Assembly: GCF_900637665.1 (NCBI RefSeq)
Contig: NZ_LR134386.1
Location: forward strand, 1,046,501-1,110,500
DNA: 64,000 nucleotides
Reading direction: 5' to 3'
From: Chryseobacterium nakagawai
Lineage (GTDB): Bacteria; Bacteroidota; Bacteroidia; Flavobacteriales; Weeksellaceae
Of this stretch, positions 50,985 through 58,084 are shown one piece after another (position 1 is the stretch's first letter; every line of letters begins with the position of its first letter). The translations under genes were made by a program, and so were the position numbers. The notes beneath the pieces are model-generated. The model was not told the origin of the DNA. It saw only the letters and a program-made list of their open reading frames with translations, and ran no database searches.

Positions 50985-51025
50985 GCCCCGAATTCATGAC
51001 TTTTTTACATTCGTGAATTCGGGGC
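50985..51025. repeat. CGAATTC palindrome, family copy 2
   Basis: GCCCCGAATTCATGA faces TCGTGAATTCGGGGC with one mismatch, across an 11-base loop; related to the palindrome at 22578. It sits between convergent genes and may terminate both. Confidence 0.5.
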
Positions 51026-51036
51026 TATATAAAGAA

Positions 51037-51525
51037 TCAACTTTGCATATGTTCTATCCATTCTTCATAAGAAAGAACTCCCAATTCAGGCTTCCCATCA
51101 CCTTCAAGAATTGAAATAAATTCCAGTTGATTACCGTCCGGATCATTAAAATAGATGGCCAGGGCAGGCATCCATGCAAATACCATAGGCTCTTTACTTC
51201 CATTTTTCAGGAAATTATAAGGTTTTAACTGTTTGTTTTCTAAGAACTTTACAGAATAATTCAAGATATCTTCTTTTGTACTTGTAAATGCGAAATGTCT
51301 TGTCTGAAGATTTTCTTTCTGCTCCCACAATCCAAGCATAAATTCCTTCTCTTCCCCGATCCATAAAAAGGCGATAGGTCTTGTTTCATCTCTGTGAGCT
51401 AATCTCAAACCTAATACTTCGGTATAAAACTGAATGGCACTTTCCAAATCACTTACCTGAACATGGGTTTCATATAATCCTTTAATCATAGCTTTAATTT
51501 TAATACGGACAAAGCTAGGAAACAC
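51037..51525 (-). CDS. VOC-family protein
   Basis: 162 residues from 51525; an inner ATG at 51489 (MIKGLYETHVQVSDLESAIQ) is the more likely start, giving 150. Two VOC modules are visible: the ETHVQVSD His, RHFAFT, and YFNDPDGNQLEFI with the C-terminal Glu. It is a glyoxalase or dioxygenase-like enzyme of unknown substrate and separates the SWIM operon from the TROVE gene. The 400 bp upstream (51526-51920) contain only the TROVE promoter region. Confidence 0.82.
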   Translation of the reverse strand: MFPSFVRIKIKAMIKGLYETHVQVSDLESAIQFYTEVLGLRLAHRDETRPIAFLWIGEEKEFMLGLWEQKENLQTRHFAFTSTKEDILNYSVKFLENKQLKPYNFLKNGSKEPMVFAWMPALAIYFNDPDGNQLEFISILEGDGKPELGVLSYEEWIEHMQS

Positions 51526-51822
51526 ATGCTGAAAAGCCTGATAATAACGATTTCTTTCATGAAAACGAATGATAGAAGGAAGTTATTGATGAGTAAGTAA
51601 AAAGTATTGCCATTAAACATCTATTATCTATAAGGATATCAACATCAATAGAGGCGAGCTATAGCCCGGTCAATTAAAAAATCTAAATTTCATAGGCTTT
51701 AGCCAAAACCTAAGCATCAACACAAACCTAAAAGATTGGCGTCATCCGCAAAAGCTGTGAGAGCTTTAAGGATTTTCTTACCCATCGATTTGAAAAAAAC
51801 AAAAAATTTTGAAAGAAATAAT

Positions 51823-51859
51823 CTACGCAAAAAGATTGCGCAATACTGTTTTTACTTTG
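51823..51859 (+). promoter_or_regulatory. Palindrome-type promoter of the TROVE gene
   Basis: CGCAAAAAGATTGCGCA is an inverted repeat; 13 bases after its TTG comes an eight-base window ending TACTTTG. Expected transcription start is near 51866, about 55 bases before the start codon. Same layout as at 20033, 54321 and 54539. Confidence 0.55.
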
Positions 51860-51920
51860 CATCAGAAATCAGAGAGGAAGCAATAGTCTTTCCAATGTTT
51901 ACCAATAAAAACAGTAACTC

Positions 51921-53438
51921 ATGAAATTTAACTTTCTAAAAAAAGAAAAAATAGTGGTAACCAACCACGAAGGTGCAAAAGCTTATGTGATGACGCCTGC
52001 AGAAGAATTGTATAGTGCTGTGGTTACAACAGGACTGTCAGATATTACCTATGAAAAAGGAAATGACAGACTAGAGAGAATACAATCTCTGATTCAGAAA
52101 AACGATCCTGAATTTGTAGCGAAACTGGCTGTTTATGCAAGAAAAGATATGCATTTGCGTTCCATTCCTTTGGTTTTGGCTACAGAATTGGCGAAGGAGG
52201 CTACCGGTACCGGTCTGGTGAGCAGAACCGTAGAGGGTGTTGTTCAGAGAGCTGATGAGATCACGGAAATGTTAGCGTATTATCAGCTTGCTAATGAAAG
52301 AACGGAAACCAAGAAATTGAACAGGTTATCCAAACAGGTTCAGAAAGGTCTGGCGAAATCCTTCAATAAATTTGATGAATATCAATTCGCCAAATACAAT
52401 AGAAAAGGAGCCGTAACCTTGAAAGATGCCCTCTTTCTGGTTCACCCAAAAGCAAAAGATGAGAACCAGCAGACCATTTTCAACAAGATTGTATATGACA
52501 TTCTGGATACTCCTTATACGTGGGAAGTTGAACTTTCAGTATTGGGACAGAGAAAATTTACAGATGAGGAAGAAAGAAAACAGGCTTTCAAAAATAAATG
52601 GGAAGAACTGATCTTCAGTAATAAACTGGGATATATGGCCACCTTACGAAACCTGAGAAATATCCTTGAAGCCGGAGTATCTCCTGAAGCCATGAGTAAA
52701 GTGTGTAGTTATCTGTCAGATGAAAGAGCAGTGGGCAACTCAAAACAATTGCCTTTCCGTTTCCTGGCAGCATACAGAGAATTGAAAAAGGTAGATTCTC
52801 CTTATCTGTCTTCTGTTTGGAGTGCACTGGAAGAAGCTTTAGTGGCAAGTGCCCAAAATATCAAAGGTTTCGGTTTCAATACCTCGGTAGTGATTGCAGC
52901 GGATGTTTCTGGTTCTATGCAGAAATCAGTTTCTCCTAAGAGTAAAATTTTACTGTATGATATCGGTTTATTGATGTCTATGATTTTGCAGTCGAAGTGT
53001 CAAAATGTGACTACAGGAATCTTCGGTGATCGATGGCTGCGCGTTGCGATGCCAAAACAAGGTATTCTTAACAATGTAGATGCCTTCTACAAACGAGAAG
53101 GTGAAGTAGGATATTCAACGAATGGTTATCTGGTTATCGAAGATCTGATCAAAAGAAAAGAAATCGTGGATAAAGTAATGCTGTTCACTGATACTCAAAT
53201 GTGGGATAGCAGTGGAAGAGGAGACTCTTTTGAAGATACATGGAACAAGTATAAGACGATAGCTCCTGAGGCTAAACTTTATATGTTTGATTTGGCAGGA
53301 TATGGAAGACCACCCATTGATGTCAAAAGAAATGATGTATATCTTATTGCAGGCTGGTCAGACAAGATTTTCGATGTATTGAACGCCTTGGAAGATCAAA
53401 AATCTGCTATTGAAATGATTGAAAAAGTAGTGTTGTAA
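51921..53438 (+). CDS. rsr: TROVE domain protein, Ro60/Rsr orthologue
   Basis: The 505-residue protein has an N-terminal TROVE HEAT-like ring (about residues 1-310, with DPEFVAKLAVYARKDMHLRS and LRNLRNILEAGV as landmarks). A vWA domain follows, starting at VVIAADVSGSM near residue 323 with an intact DxSxS metal site and VMLFTDTQMW later. Ro60 proteins bind misfolded RNA through the ring and Y RNAs on its outer surface. In bacteria they work with exonucleases in RNA decay and stress survival. The gene lies 930 bases before an array of Y-RNA-like units on the same strand and shares its promoter type, strongly supporting the assignment. A nine-codon ORF at 51895 overlaps its start. Confidence 0.92.
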   Translation: MKFNFLKKEKIVVTNHEGAKAYVMTPAEELYSAVVTTGLSDITYEKGNDRLERIQSLIQKNDPEFVAKLAVYARKDMHLRSIPLVLATELAKEATGTGLVSRTVEGVVQRADEITEMLAYYQLANERTETKKLNRLSKQVQKGLAKSFNKFDEYQFAKYNRKGAVTLKDALFLVHPKAKDENQQTIFNKIVYDILDTPYTWEVELSVLGQRKFTDEEERKQAFKNKWEELIFSNKLGYMATLRNLRNILEAGVSPEAMSKVCSYLSDERAVGNSKQLPFRFLAAYRELKKVDSPYLSSVWSALEEALVASAQNIKGFGFNTSVVIAADVSGSMQKSVSPKSKILLYDIGLLMSMILQSKCQNVTTGIFGDRWLRVAMPKQGILNNVDAFYKREGEVGYSTNGYLVIEDLIKRKEIVDKVMLFTDTQMWDSSGRGDSFEDTWNKYKTIAPEAKLYMFDLAGYGRPPIDVKRNDVYLIAGWSDKIFDVLNALEDQKSAIEMIEKVVL

Positions 53439-53545
53439 AAGGCACTGCTTTTCGTTGAAATGTAAGAATGGAATACACTTTTGAAAAAATGAGTAATGAT
53501 AAGTTTATTATTAACGGGAGGATGTTATAAATCATTAGTATATTT

Positions 53546-53630
53546 AGGAGCTTATTCCCGCTTTCCGCTATATCTTTTTCGCCTTTCTTAGGTCAATTCA
53601 GAAAAAGGATGCCGCTGCAATCGGGGCTAG
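53546..53630. repeat. Dispersed intergenic element, copy 2
   Basis: GGAGCTTATTCCCGCTTTCC starts the element and GCCGCTGCAATCGGGGCTAG ends it. ATCTTTTTC and GAAAAAGGAT pair inside, CCCG and CGGG outside. Related to 12608-12696. It fills much of the gap between the TROVE gene and the next ORF. Confidence 0.55.
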
Positions 53631-53648
53631 TAAATGAAGAGATAGATT

Positions 53649-54311
53649 ATGATAGAGCTTATTAACACCATAGAAATTAATCCGTTAAAATATTCCAAAG
53701 AAGATTTTGAATTACTCCAAATTGCTGATTATCCTGACTCAGAAGAATTGTTTTTGAAATGGAAAGAAACAGCTTCCCGGCTTACCTTCAATTTTAATGA
53801 AATTCAAAAAGGTTCCAACCTGGTAGATATTAAAACTATTGATGATGAAAGTTTACACATCATTGTAGCTGCAAAACTGAGTGAAGTAGAATTTGATGAC
53901 CCTGATGAAAACGGGTTTGTCTTATCTTTTGATGGCGGAATCGTATTAAAAAAAGAAGATGAAGTTCTTATTCAGCCAAGTTGTTGCGGAGATATTGAAA
54001 ATGTAGAAAATTGGCAGAAAGTTGCAGATCATCAATCTGCCGGATGGGCAGAAATGTGGATCGGGTATCCCTGGGTTTTATATAAAAGAGAAAACGGAAT
54101 TATTAGTTTTTCAGACTATACAGAAACCAATTTCACTACTATAGAAAATGTAAGAATAAGATTTGAAGTTGAAGAATCCGAATTTACAAATGAATTGGAA
54201 AAAGTTATACAGCATCAAATCCGTTTTAAAAATAGAATTTTAGATATTTTGAAAAAGATGAACATTAATAATGCGGAAAAAATTTCAAAGCACATGTCGG
54301 GTATTGAATAA
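53649..54311 (+). CDS. Unknown protein between TROVE and the Y-RNA array
   Basis: This 220-residue acidic protein has no signal peptide. The centre contains ESLHIIVAAKLSEVEFDDP and IQPSCCGDIENVENWQKV, and a YPWVLYKRENG stretch. It looks beta-rich with a helical tail. The Cys-Cys-Gly-Asp motif and Trp-rich middle are reminiscent of SUKH- or immunity-like small proteins, but I cannot place it in a family. It ends nine bases before the first Y-array promoter palindrome. Confidence 0.65.
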   Translation: MIELINTIEINPLKYSKEDFELLQIADYPDSEELFLKWKETASRLTFNFNEIQKGSNLVDIKTIDDESLHIIVAAKLSEVEFDDPDENGFVLSFDGGIVLKKEDEVLIQPSCCGDIENVENWQKVADHQSAGWAEMWIGYPWVLYKRENGIISFSDYTETNFTTIENVRIRFEVEESEFTNELEKVIQHQIRFKNRILDILKKMNINNAEKISKHMSGIE

Positions 54312-54320
54312 AAAAATATA

Positions 54321-54357
54321 CTGTGCAAAAAGAATGTATACGTAAAGAATACCTGTG
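54321..54357 (+). promoter_or_regulatory. Palindrome-type promoter before Y1
   Basis: TGTGCAAAAAGAATGTATACG is a degraded version of the palindrome; 13 bases after its ATG lies TACCTGTG (54350-54357), close to TAnnTTTG. The expected start near 54364 immediately precedes the Y1 stem. Confidence 0.5.
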
Positions 54358-54369
54358 CCGTGTTCATAA

Positions 54370-54437
54370 TACCGGTGTCGTAAGAAAGACTTACTTCAAT
54401 TCCAAACTGACCGTGTCTTTTGTCAAATTACCCGGTA
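54370..54437 (+). ncRNA. Y-RNA-like unit Y1
   Basis: TACCGG (54370-54375) pairs with CCGGTA (54432-54437). A bulged T follows, then GT pairs with AC of TTAC. The hairpin GTAAG-AAAGA-CTTAC and the CTTC after it match the other units. No tRNA-like part; 68 bases. Confidence 0.6.
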
Positions 54438-54442
54438 AAAAC

Positions 54443-54522
54443 AAACCAATGCCGTTAGTAAGAGTTTCATCGTCAACTCCCAATTGAAACATTAATTACT
54501 CTTATGATTTGTTGCTTGGTTT
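54443..54522 (+). ncRNA. Y-RNA-like unit Y2
   Basis: AAACCAA (54443-54449) pairs with TTGGTTT (54516-54522), then the bulged T, then GC with GC of TTGC. The inner GCCGTTAG...TTTCATCG is a diverged form of the conserved hairpin. 80 bases, with an internal GTTTCA/TGAAAC stem. Confidence 0.55.
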
Positions 54523-54538
54523 TCATAAAAAAATGGGC

Positions 54539-54574
54539 TGCGTAAAAAGAATGCGCAGTAACCCTATAAATTTG
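54539..54574 (+). promoter_or_regulatory. Palindrome-type promoter before Y3
   Basis: CTGCG...CGCAG form an inverted repeat (CTGCGTAAAAAGAATGCGCAG spread over 54538-54558). TAAATTTG (54567-54574) begins 13 bases after its ATG. Confidence 0.55.
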
Positions 54575-54609
54575 TAACATAAACTAATAACCATGAATTG
54601 ATAACTACC

Positions 54610-54738
54610 AGCAAGTGCCGTAAAACAGAATTACTTCGTGGGGTAACAGAGGTACAGGTGCAAGTCCTGTTCTGCGGAAGCAGATAGTGTAAAGAGAGTA
54701 CGCTGTTAATATGAGTCTGTTTAGCTGATTGCCTTGCT
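54610..54738 (+). ncRNA. Y-RNA-like unit Y3 with permuted tRNA-like domain
   Basis: AGCAAG pairs with CTTGCT, then bulged T, GC with GC of TTGC; hairpin GTAA-AACAGAA-TTAC then CTTCG. Inside, in order: T arm ACAGG-TGCAAGT-CCTGT (54654-54670), an acceptor-like stem TCTGC/GCAGA closed by GGAA, TA, and a D-like arm GTGT...ACGC. This order (T arm, acceptor, D arm) is a tRNA circularly permuted at the acceptor end, as in YrlA-type bacterial Y RNAs. 129 bases. Confidence 0.7.
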
Positions 54739-54748
54739 ATTTATCACT

Positions 54749-54850
54749 AAAAGAGTGCCGTAGAAAAGACTTACTTCGGTTTAATTTGGTTCGATTCCAG
54801 AACAGATTGTGAAAATGATCTGGAAGTCTTTTTATCTTTTTGCCTCTTTT
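54749..54850 (+). ncRNA. Y-RNA-like unit Y4
   Basis: AAAAGAG pairs with CTCTTTT (54844-54850), then bulged T, GC with GC of TTGC; hairpin GTAG-AAAAGAC-TTAC then CTTCGG. A T arm TTTGG-TTCGATT-CCAGA and a CAGAT/ATCTG stem follow, but no D arm. 102 bases. Confidence 0.65.
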
Positions 54851-54858
54851 TTCAAAAG

Positions 54859-55000
54859 AAAACAAGTGTCGTAGAATAGTGCTACTTCATTCATCACGAC
54901 GGTGTCACGGGTTCGAATCCCGTCTCTTCTACTCCAAAACATAGGAAGAGTAGCTCAGCTGGTAGAGCACGACATCACTATTTGCCTGTTGCCTTGTTTT
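54859..55000 (+). ncRNA. Y-RNA-like unit Y5 with permuted tRNA-like domain
   Basis: AAAACAAG pairs with CTTGTTTT (54993-55000), then bulged T and GT with GC of TTGC; hairpin GTAG-AATAGTG-CTAC then CTTC. Inside: T arm ACGGG-TTCGAAT-CCCGT, acceptor strand CTCTTCT (54924-54930), a 13-base loop, acceptor strand GGAAGAG (54944-54950), TA, D arm GCTC-AGCTGGTA-GAGC. The arms are those of a canonical tRNA but in permuted order and without an anticodon loop. 142 bases. Confidence 0.72.
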
Positions 55001-55015
55001 ATGATAAAAAAGAGA

Positions 55016-55043
55016 AGCCGATAAGTTATTTATTGGCTTTTTT
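55016..55043. terminator. Terminator of the Y array and of the convergent HTH gene
   Basis: AGCCGATAA and TTATTGGCT pair (one G-U) with a short loop and a T run; the stop codon of the minus-strand gene lies inside it. Confidence 0.65.
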
Positions 55044-55376
55044 CATGGCATGATCCACCTCTTCTTCAAACATCAGTTTCCATTTTGAAAGAGTTGTTCT
55101 GCTGATCTTATATTTTTTAGACATATAACTGGTAGAATGCCCGTGCTTCTTTTGATATTCAAGAAGTTTAAGCATTGTTTTTTTGTCATAAGTCTTAAGC
55201 TTCTGATTGTTTTTCTGACTTTCCCTGGAAGGTTTGAAAAGCCTGTCATTGAACTTCAATACATCTTCACTCGTATCCAGTTTTCCGAGAAGCTCTTTTA
55301 TTTTGGGATCCTTTAGCTTTTCAGGATATTCCATCTTAAGCATGTCCTGGTATATCTTTTTATAATTGGGACGCAT
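55026..55376 (-). CDS. Helix-turn-helix protein, transposase-like
   Basis: This 116-residue basic protein has a C-terminal HTH: GHSTSYMSKKYKISRTTLSKWK (given here in part as SYMSKKYKISRTTLSKWK). It is similar to the DNA-binding part of IS3-type OrfA or Psq-like domains but lacks any catalytic partner. It follows the next HTH gene by 11 bases, suggesting a two-gene unit. It may be a domesticated transposase fragment or a regulator. Confidence 0.7.
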   Translation of the reverse strand: MRPNYKKIYQDMLKMEYPEKLKDPKIKELLGKLDTSEDVLKFNDRLFKPSRESQKNNQKLKTYDKKTMLKLLEYQKKHGHSTSYMSKKYKISRTTLSKWKLMFEEEVDHAMKKANK

Positions 55377-55387
55377 CTATTATCAGT

Positions 55388-55813
55388 TTATCCATTAATA
55401 TCACTTTTCTGAAGCCATCTGTGAAGTGTACTTTTTGGAATAGAATACTCCTTAATCACCTCGCTCTGGGTCATATCTCCTGAAAGAATTCTTTTCATAA
55501 TGAATTCCTTAATTTCCTGAGTATAAATATTTTTTCTGAAATAAGGAATCTTGTCAGATTTTTGTTGATTTTTATTGGCAGCTGCCGGAGGAGCATATAA
55601 AATTAAGTGCGAACTGTAAAGTCTGAAAAAATCATATTCCAATAATTTACTCCATCTCAGAAGAAGATCCGTGTCTATTGATTTGTTGTTGTACATTCGT
55701 TCTATGGCATCTTCATCTCTGTCCAGGAATTTACATATCCTCTCCATTGTTATTTCATTTTCATCAACCCTCTCCTTAATAAACTTTCCAATATGGATCT
55801 CTTTATATAACAT
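55388..55813 (-). CDS. Helix-turn-helix protein, transposase-like partner
   Basis: The 141-residue protein has an N-terminal XRE-like helical part (FIKERVDENEITMERICKFL) and a C-terminal HTH (MTQSEVIKEYSIPKSTLHRWL). It shares the second HTH style with the downstream gene. Such pairs occur in many copies in Chryseobacterium genomes, sometimes called transposase; no DDE catalytic domain is present. Function is unknown. The 600-bp gap upstream (55814-56420) is very AT-rich and contains only the SulP promoter. Confidence 0.7.
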   Translation of the reverse strand: MLYKEIHIGKFIKERVDENEITMERICKFLDRDEDAIERMYNNKSIDTDLLLRWSKLLEYDFFRLYSSHLILYAPPAAANKNQQKSDKIPYFRKNIYTQEIKEFIMKRILSGDMTQSEVIKEYSIPKSTLHRWLQKSDING

Positions 55814-56382
55814 TTTTATTTAATATTATCTATTTATTAAACTTATGCATAAGAAAATATAAAATAGGTTATATATATTATAATACATTACAGAATGTAA
55901 TTCACTTAATATTGAAATCAGAGTATAGCGGATATCATTCAAAAAAACTTTGAATACCTTATAAAGTCTTTTGGAAATAGATCAGGACAGCTTAATCTTA
56001 AAAAGTATTTTACTTTTAGGTATATGCATTATTTCCAATGGGTAACCGCTCTTCTTCTTTTTTCAAACTTCTTTTTTCTACCATTTGCGTAAATAATATA
56101 TGACCTACTAAAGTTCTTTCATGCAATTTTATTTACGTTAAGCTTGTGTGTTGAATGGTTGTATGTGTTGACAACCAATTTTTTATGTTTAGAATATCTT
56201 GTTTAGTACCAAATAATCTGCTTAATTGCTTTCAAATTTAAACAAAAATTAAAAGCGAAGACAGGTAGAAGTATAAAAAAGTATGTTTATGAAGAAATTT
56301 TAATTAAAATTAACATATTATTTGAACATATGTGTGAATTATTTAAAGAATAAAAAAAATGAATAAAAGTTGGAAAGAAAAA

Positions 56383-56413
56383 TTGTATACCCTTAAGCAA
56401 GTATATACCTTTG
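56383..56413 (+). promoter_or_regulatory. Promoter of the SulP gene
   Basis: TTG at 56383-56385 and TACCTTTG at 56406-56413 with 20 bases between them form a model Bacteroidetes housekeeping promoter. The start codon follows seven bases later, so the message is nearly leaderless. Confidence 0.65.
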
Positions 56414-56420
56414 TACTTCA

Positions 56421-57959
56421 ATGAAAAATACTATCAGTTTATTCGATTTTTCGAAAAAAATAAATTATAAAAATGAGTTACTGGCAGGCTTTACCGTAGC
56501 CATGACCATGATTCCCGAATCGCTTTCATTTGCTATTCTCGCGGGGCTTTCACCACTTACAGGATTGTATGCAGCATGCCTTATGGGAATTGTAACAGCT
56601 GTTTTAGGTGGCCGTCCAGGAATGGTTTCAGGAGGAGCAGGAGCTACGATTGTTGTTCTGATTGCACTTATAAAATCTCACGGAATAGAATATCTTTTCG
56701 CTACAGTAGCTCTTGCCGGAATTCTTCAGATGCTTGTTGGAGTATTTAAACTGGGGAAATTTGTCAGGCTTATTCCACAACCCGTTATGTATGGATTTCT
56801 GAACGGGCTGGCCATTATTATTTTTATGGCCCAGATTGAACAGTTTAAAATTACAGATACCAATGGAGTGGTAAACTGGCTTCAGGGAACACCTTTATAC
56901 ATCATGGGAGGTTTAACGGCACTCACCATCGCCGTTGTCTATTTCTTTCCTAAGATTACAAAAGCTGTTCCTGCATCGTTGGTAGGCATTATTGTTGTAT
57001 TTGCTATAGTTCTTGGATTCAATATCCCAACGAAAACAGTAGCAGATATTGCCCATATCAGCGGAAGCCTTCCAAGTTTCCATATTCCACAAATTCCATT
57101 TTCTCTGGAAACGTTACAGATTATTTTTCCTTATGCATTAATTATGGCTGGGGTTGGTCTTATTGAATCATTGCTGACTTTATCTATGGTGGATGAGATT
57201 ACCAATTCCAAAGGAAATGCCAATAAAGAATCGGTAGCGCAGGGATTAGCTAATATTACCAACGGATTTTTCGGTGGAATGGGTGGCTGTGCTATGGTTG
57301 CCCAGACATTAGTGAATCTTAACGCAGGATCCAGAGCACGACTGTCAGGAATTATTGCTTCCATCATGATCTTATTGATTATTCTATTTGGAGCGCCTAT
57401 CATTGAAAAAATTCCAATGGCAGCATTAGTAGGTGTAATGATGATGGTGGCGATCAGTACTTTTCAATGGGTTTCTATACGGATTGTCAATAAAATGCCG
57501 AAGTCAGATATATTGGTAGGAATTACAGTGGCTTTAATTACTGTACTACTGCATAATCTTGCATTGGCAGTTTTAGTAGGAGTGATTATTTCTGCCCTGG
57601 TTTTTGCCTGGGACAATGCCAAAAGAATCCGTGCCAGAAAATATACGGATGAAAATGGCGTCAGGCATTATGAAATATTTGGACCGTTGTTTTTTGGTTC
57701 AGCGACTGCATTTGCAGACAAGTTCGATCCAATCAATGATCCCAATGAAGTAGTAGTAGACTTTAAAGAAAGCCGTATTGTAGATATGAGTGCAATAGAT
57801 GCTGTAGATAAATTATCAAAACGATACAAGCAACAAGGGAAAACAGTATTCCTTCGTCACCTTAGTGAAGACTGTCGCAAAATGCTGAAAAATGCTGAAG
57901 CTGTAGTAGAAGTTAATATTCAGGAAGATCCTACATATAAGGTAATGCCGGAAAAGTAA
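56421..57959 (+). CDS. SulP-family anion transporter
   Basis: This 512-residue protein has 10-12 hydrophobic helices in residues 20-385 and a C-terminal STAS domain (about residues 400-505, VVVDFKESRIVDMSAIDAVDKL in part). The FTVAMTMIPESLSFAILAGLSPLTGLY region is the SulP signature. It moves sulfate, bicarbonate or related anions across the inner membrane; the substrate cannot be told. It is monocistronic and ends before a strong bidirectional terminator. Confidence 0.93.
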   Translation: MKNTISLFDFSKKINYKNELLAGFTVAMTMIPESLSFAILAGLSPLTGLYAACLMGIVTAVLGGRPGMVSGGAGATIVVLIALIKSHGIEYLFATVALAGILQMLVGVFKLGKFVRLIPQPVMYGFLNGLAIIIFMAQIEQFKITDTNGVVNWLQGTPLYIMGGLTALTIAVVYFFPKITKAVPASLVGIIVVFAIVLGFNIPTKTVADIAHISGSLPSFHIPQIPFSLETLQIIFPYALIMAGVGLIESLLTLSMVDEITNSKGNANKESVAQGLANITNGFFGGMGGCAMVAQTLVNLNAGSRARLSGIIASIMILLIILFGAPIIEKIPMAALVGVMMMVAISTFQWVSIRIVNKMPKSDILVGITVALITVLLHNLALAVLVGVIISALVFAWDNAKRIRARKYTDENGVRHYEIFGPLFFGSATAFADKFDPINDPNEVVVDFKESRIVDMSAIDAVDKLSKRYKQQGKTVFLRHLSEDCRKMLKNAEAVVEVNIQEDPTYKVMPEK

Positions 57960-58048
57960 GAAGGAAACCAATTGTGAATATTGAAATGTTTGTGAAAAAT
58001 TGATAGGTCATTACTATCAATAAAAAATAATTAGTGTTTATAACCAGA

Positions 58049-58079
58049 CAAGGACTGTAAGAAAAATCTACAGTCCTTG
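58049..58079. terminator. Terminator between SulP and the EF-G paralogue
   Basis: Perfect 11-bp stem CAAGGACTGTA/TACAGTCCTTG with a nine-base loop, serving two convergent genes. Confidence 0.8.
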
Positions 58080-58084
58080 CTTGT

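Noticed and set aside
54312..55015. Ordinary tRNA genes downstream of the TROVE gene
   Set aside because: T and D arms occur in permuted order without anticodon loops, inside larger stems; they are better explained as Y-RNA tRNA-like domains.
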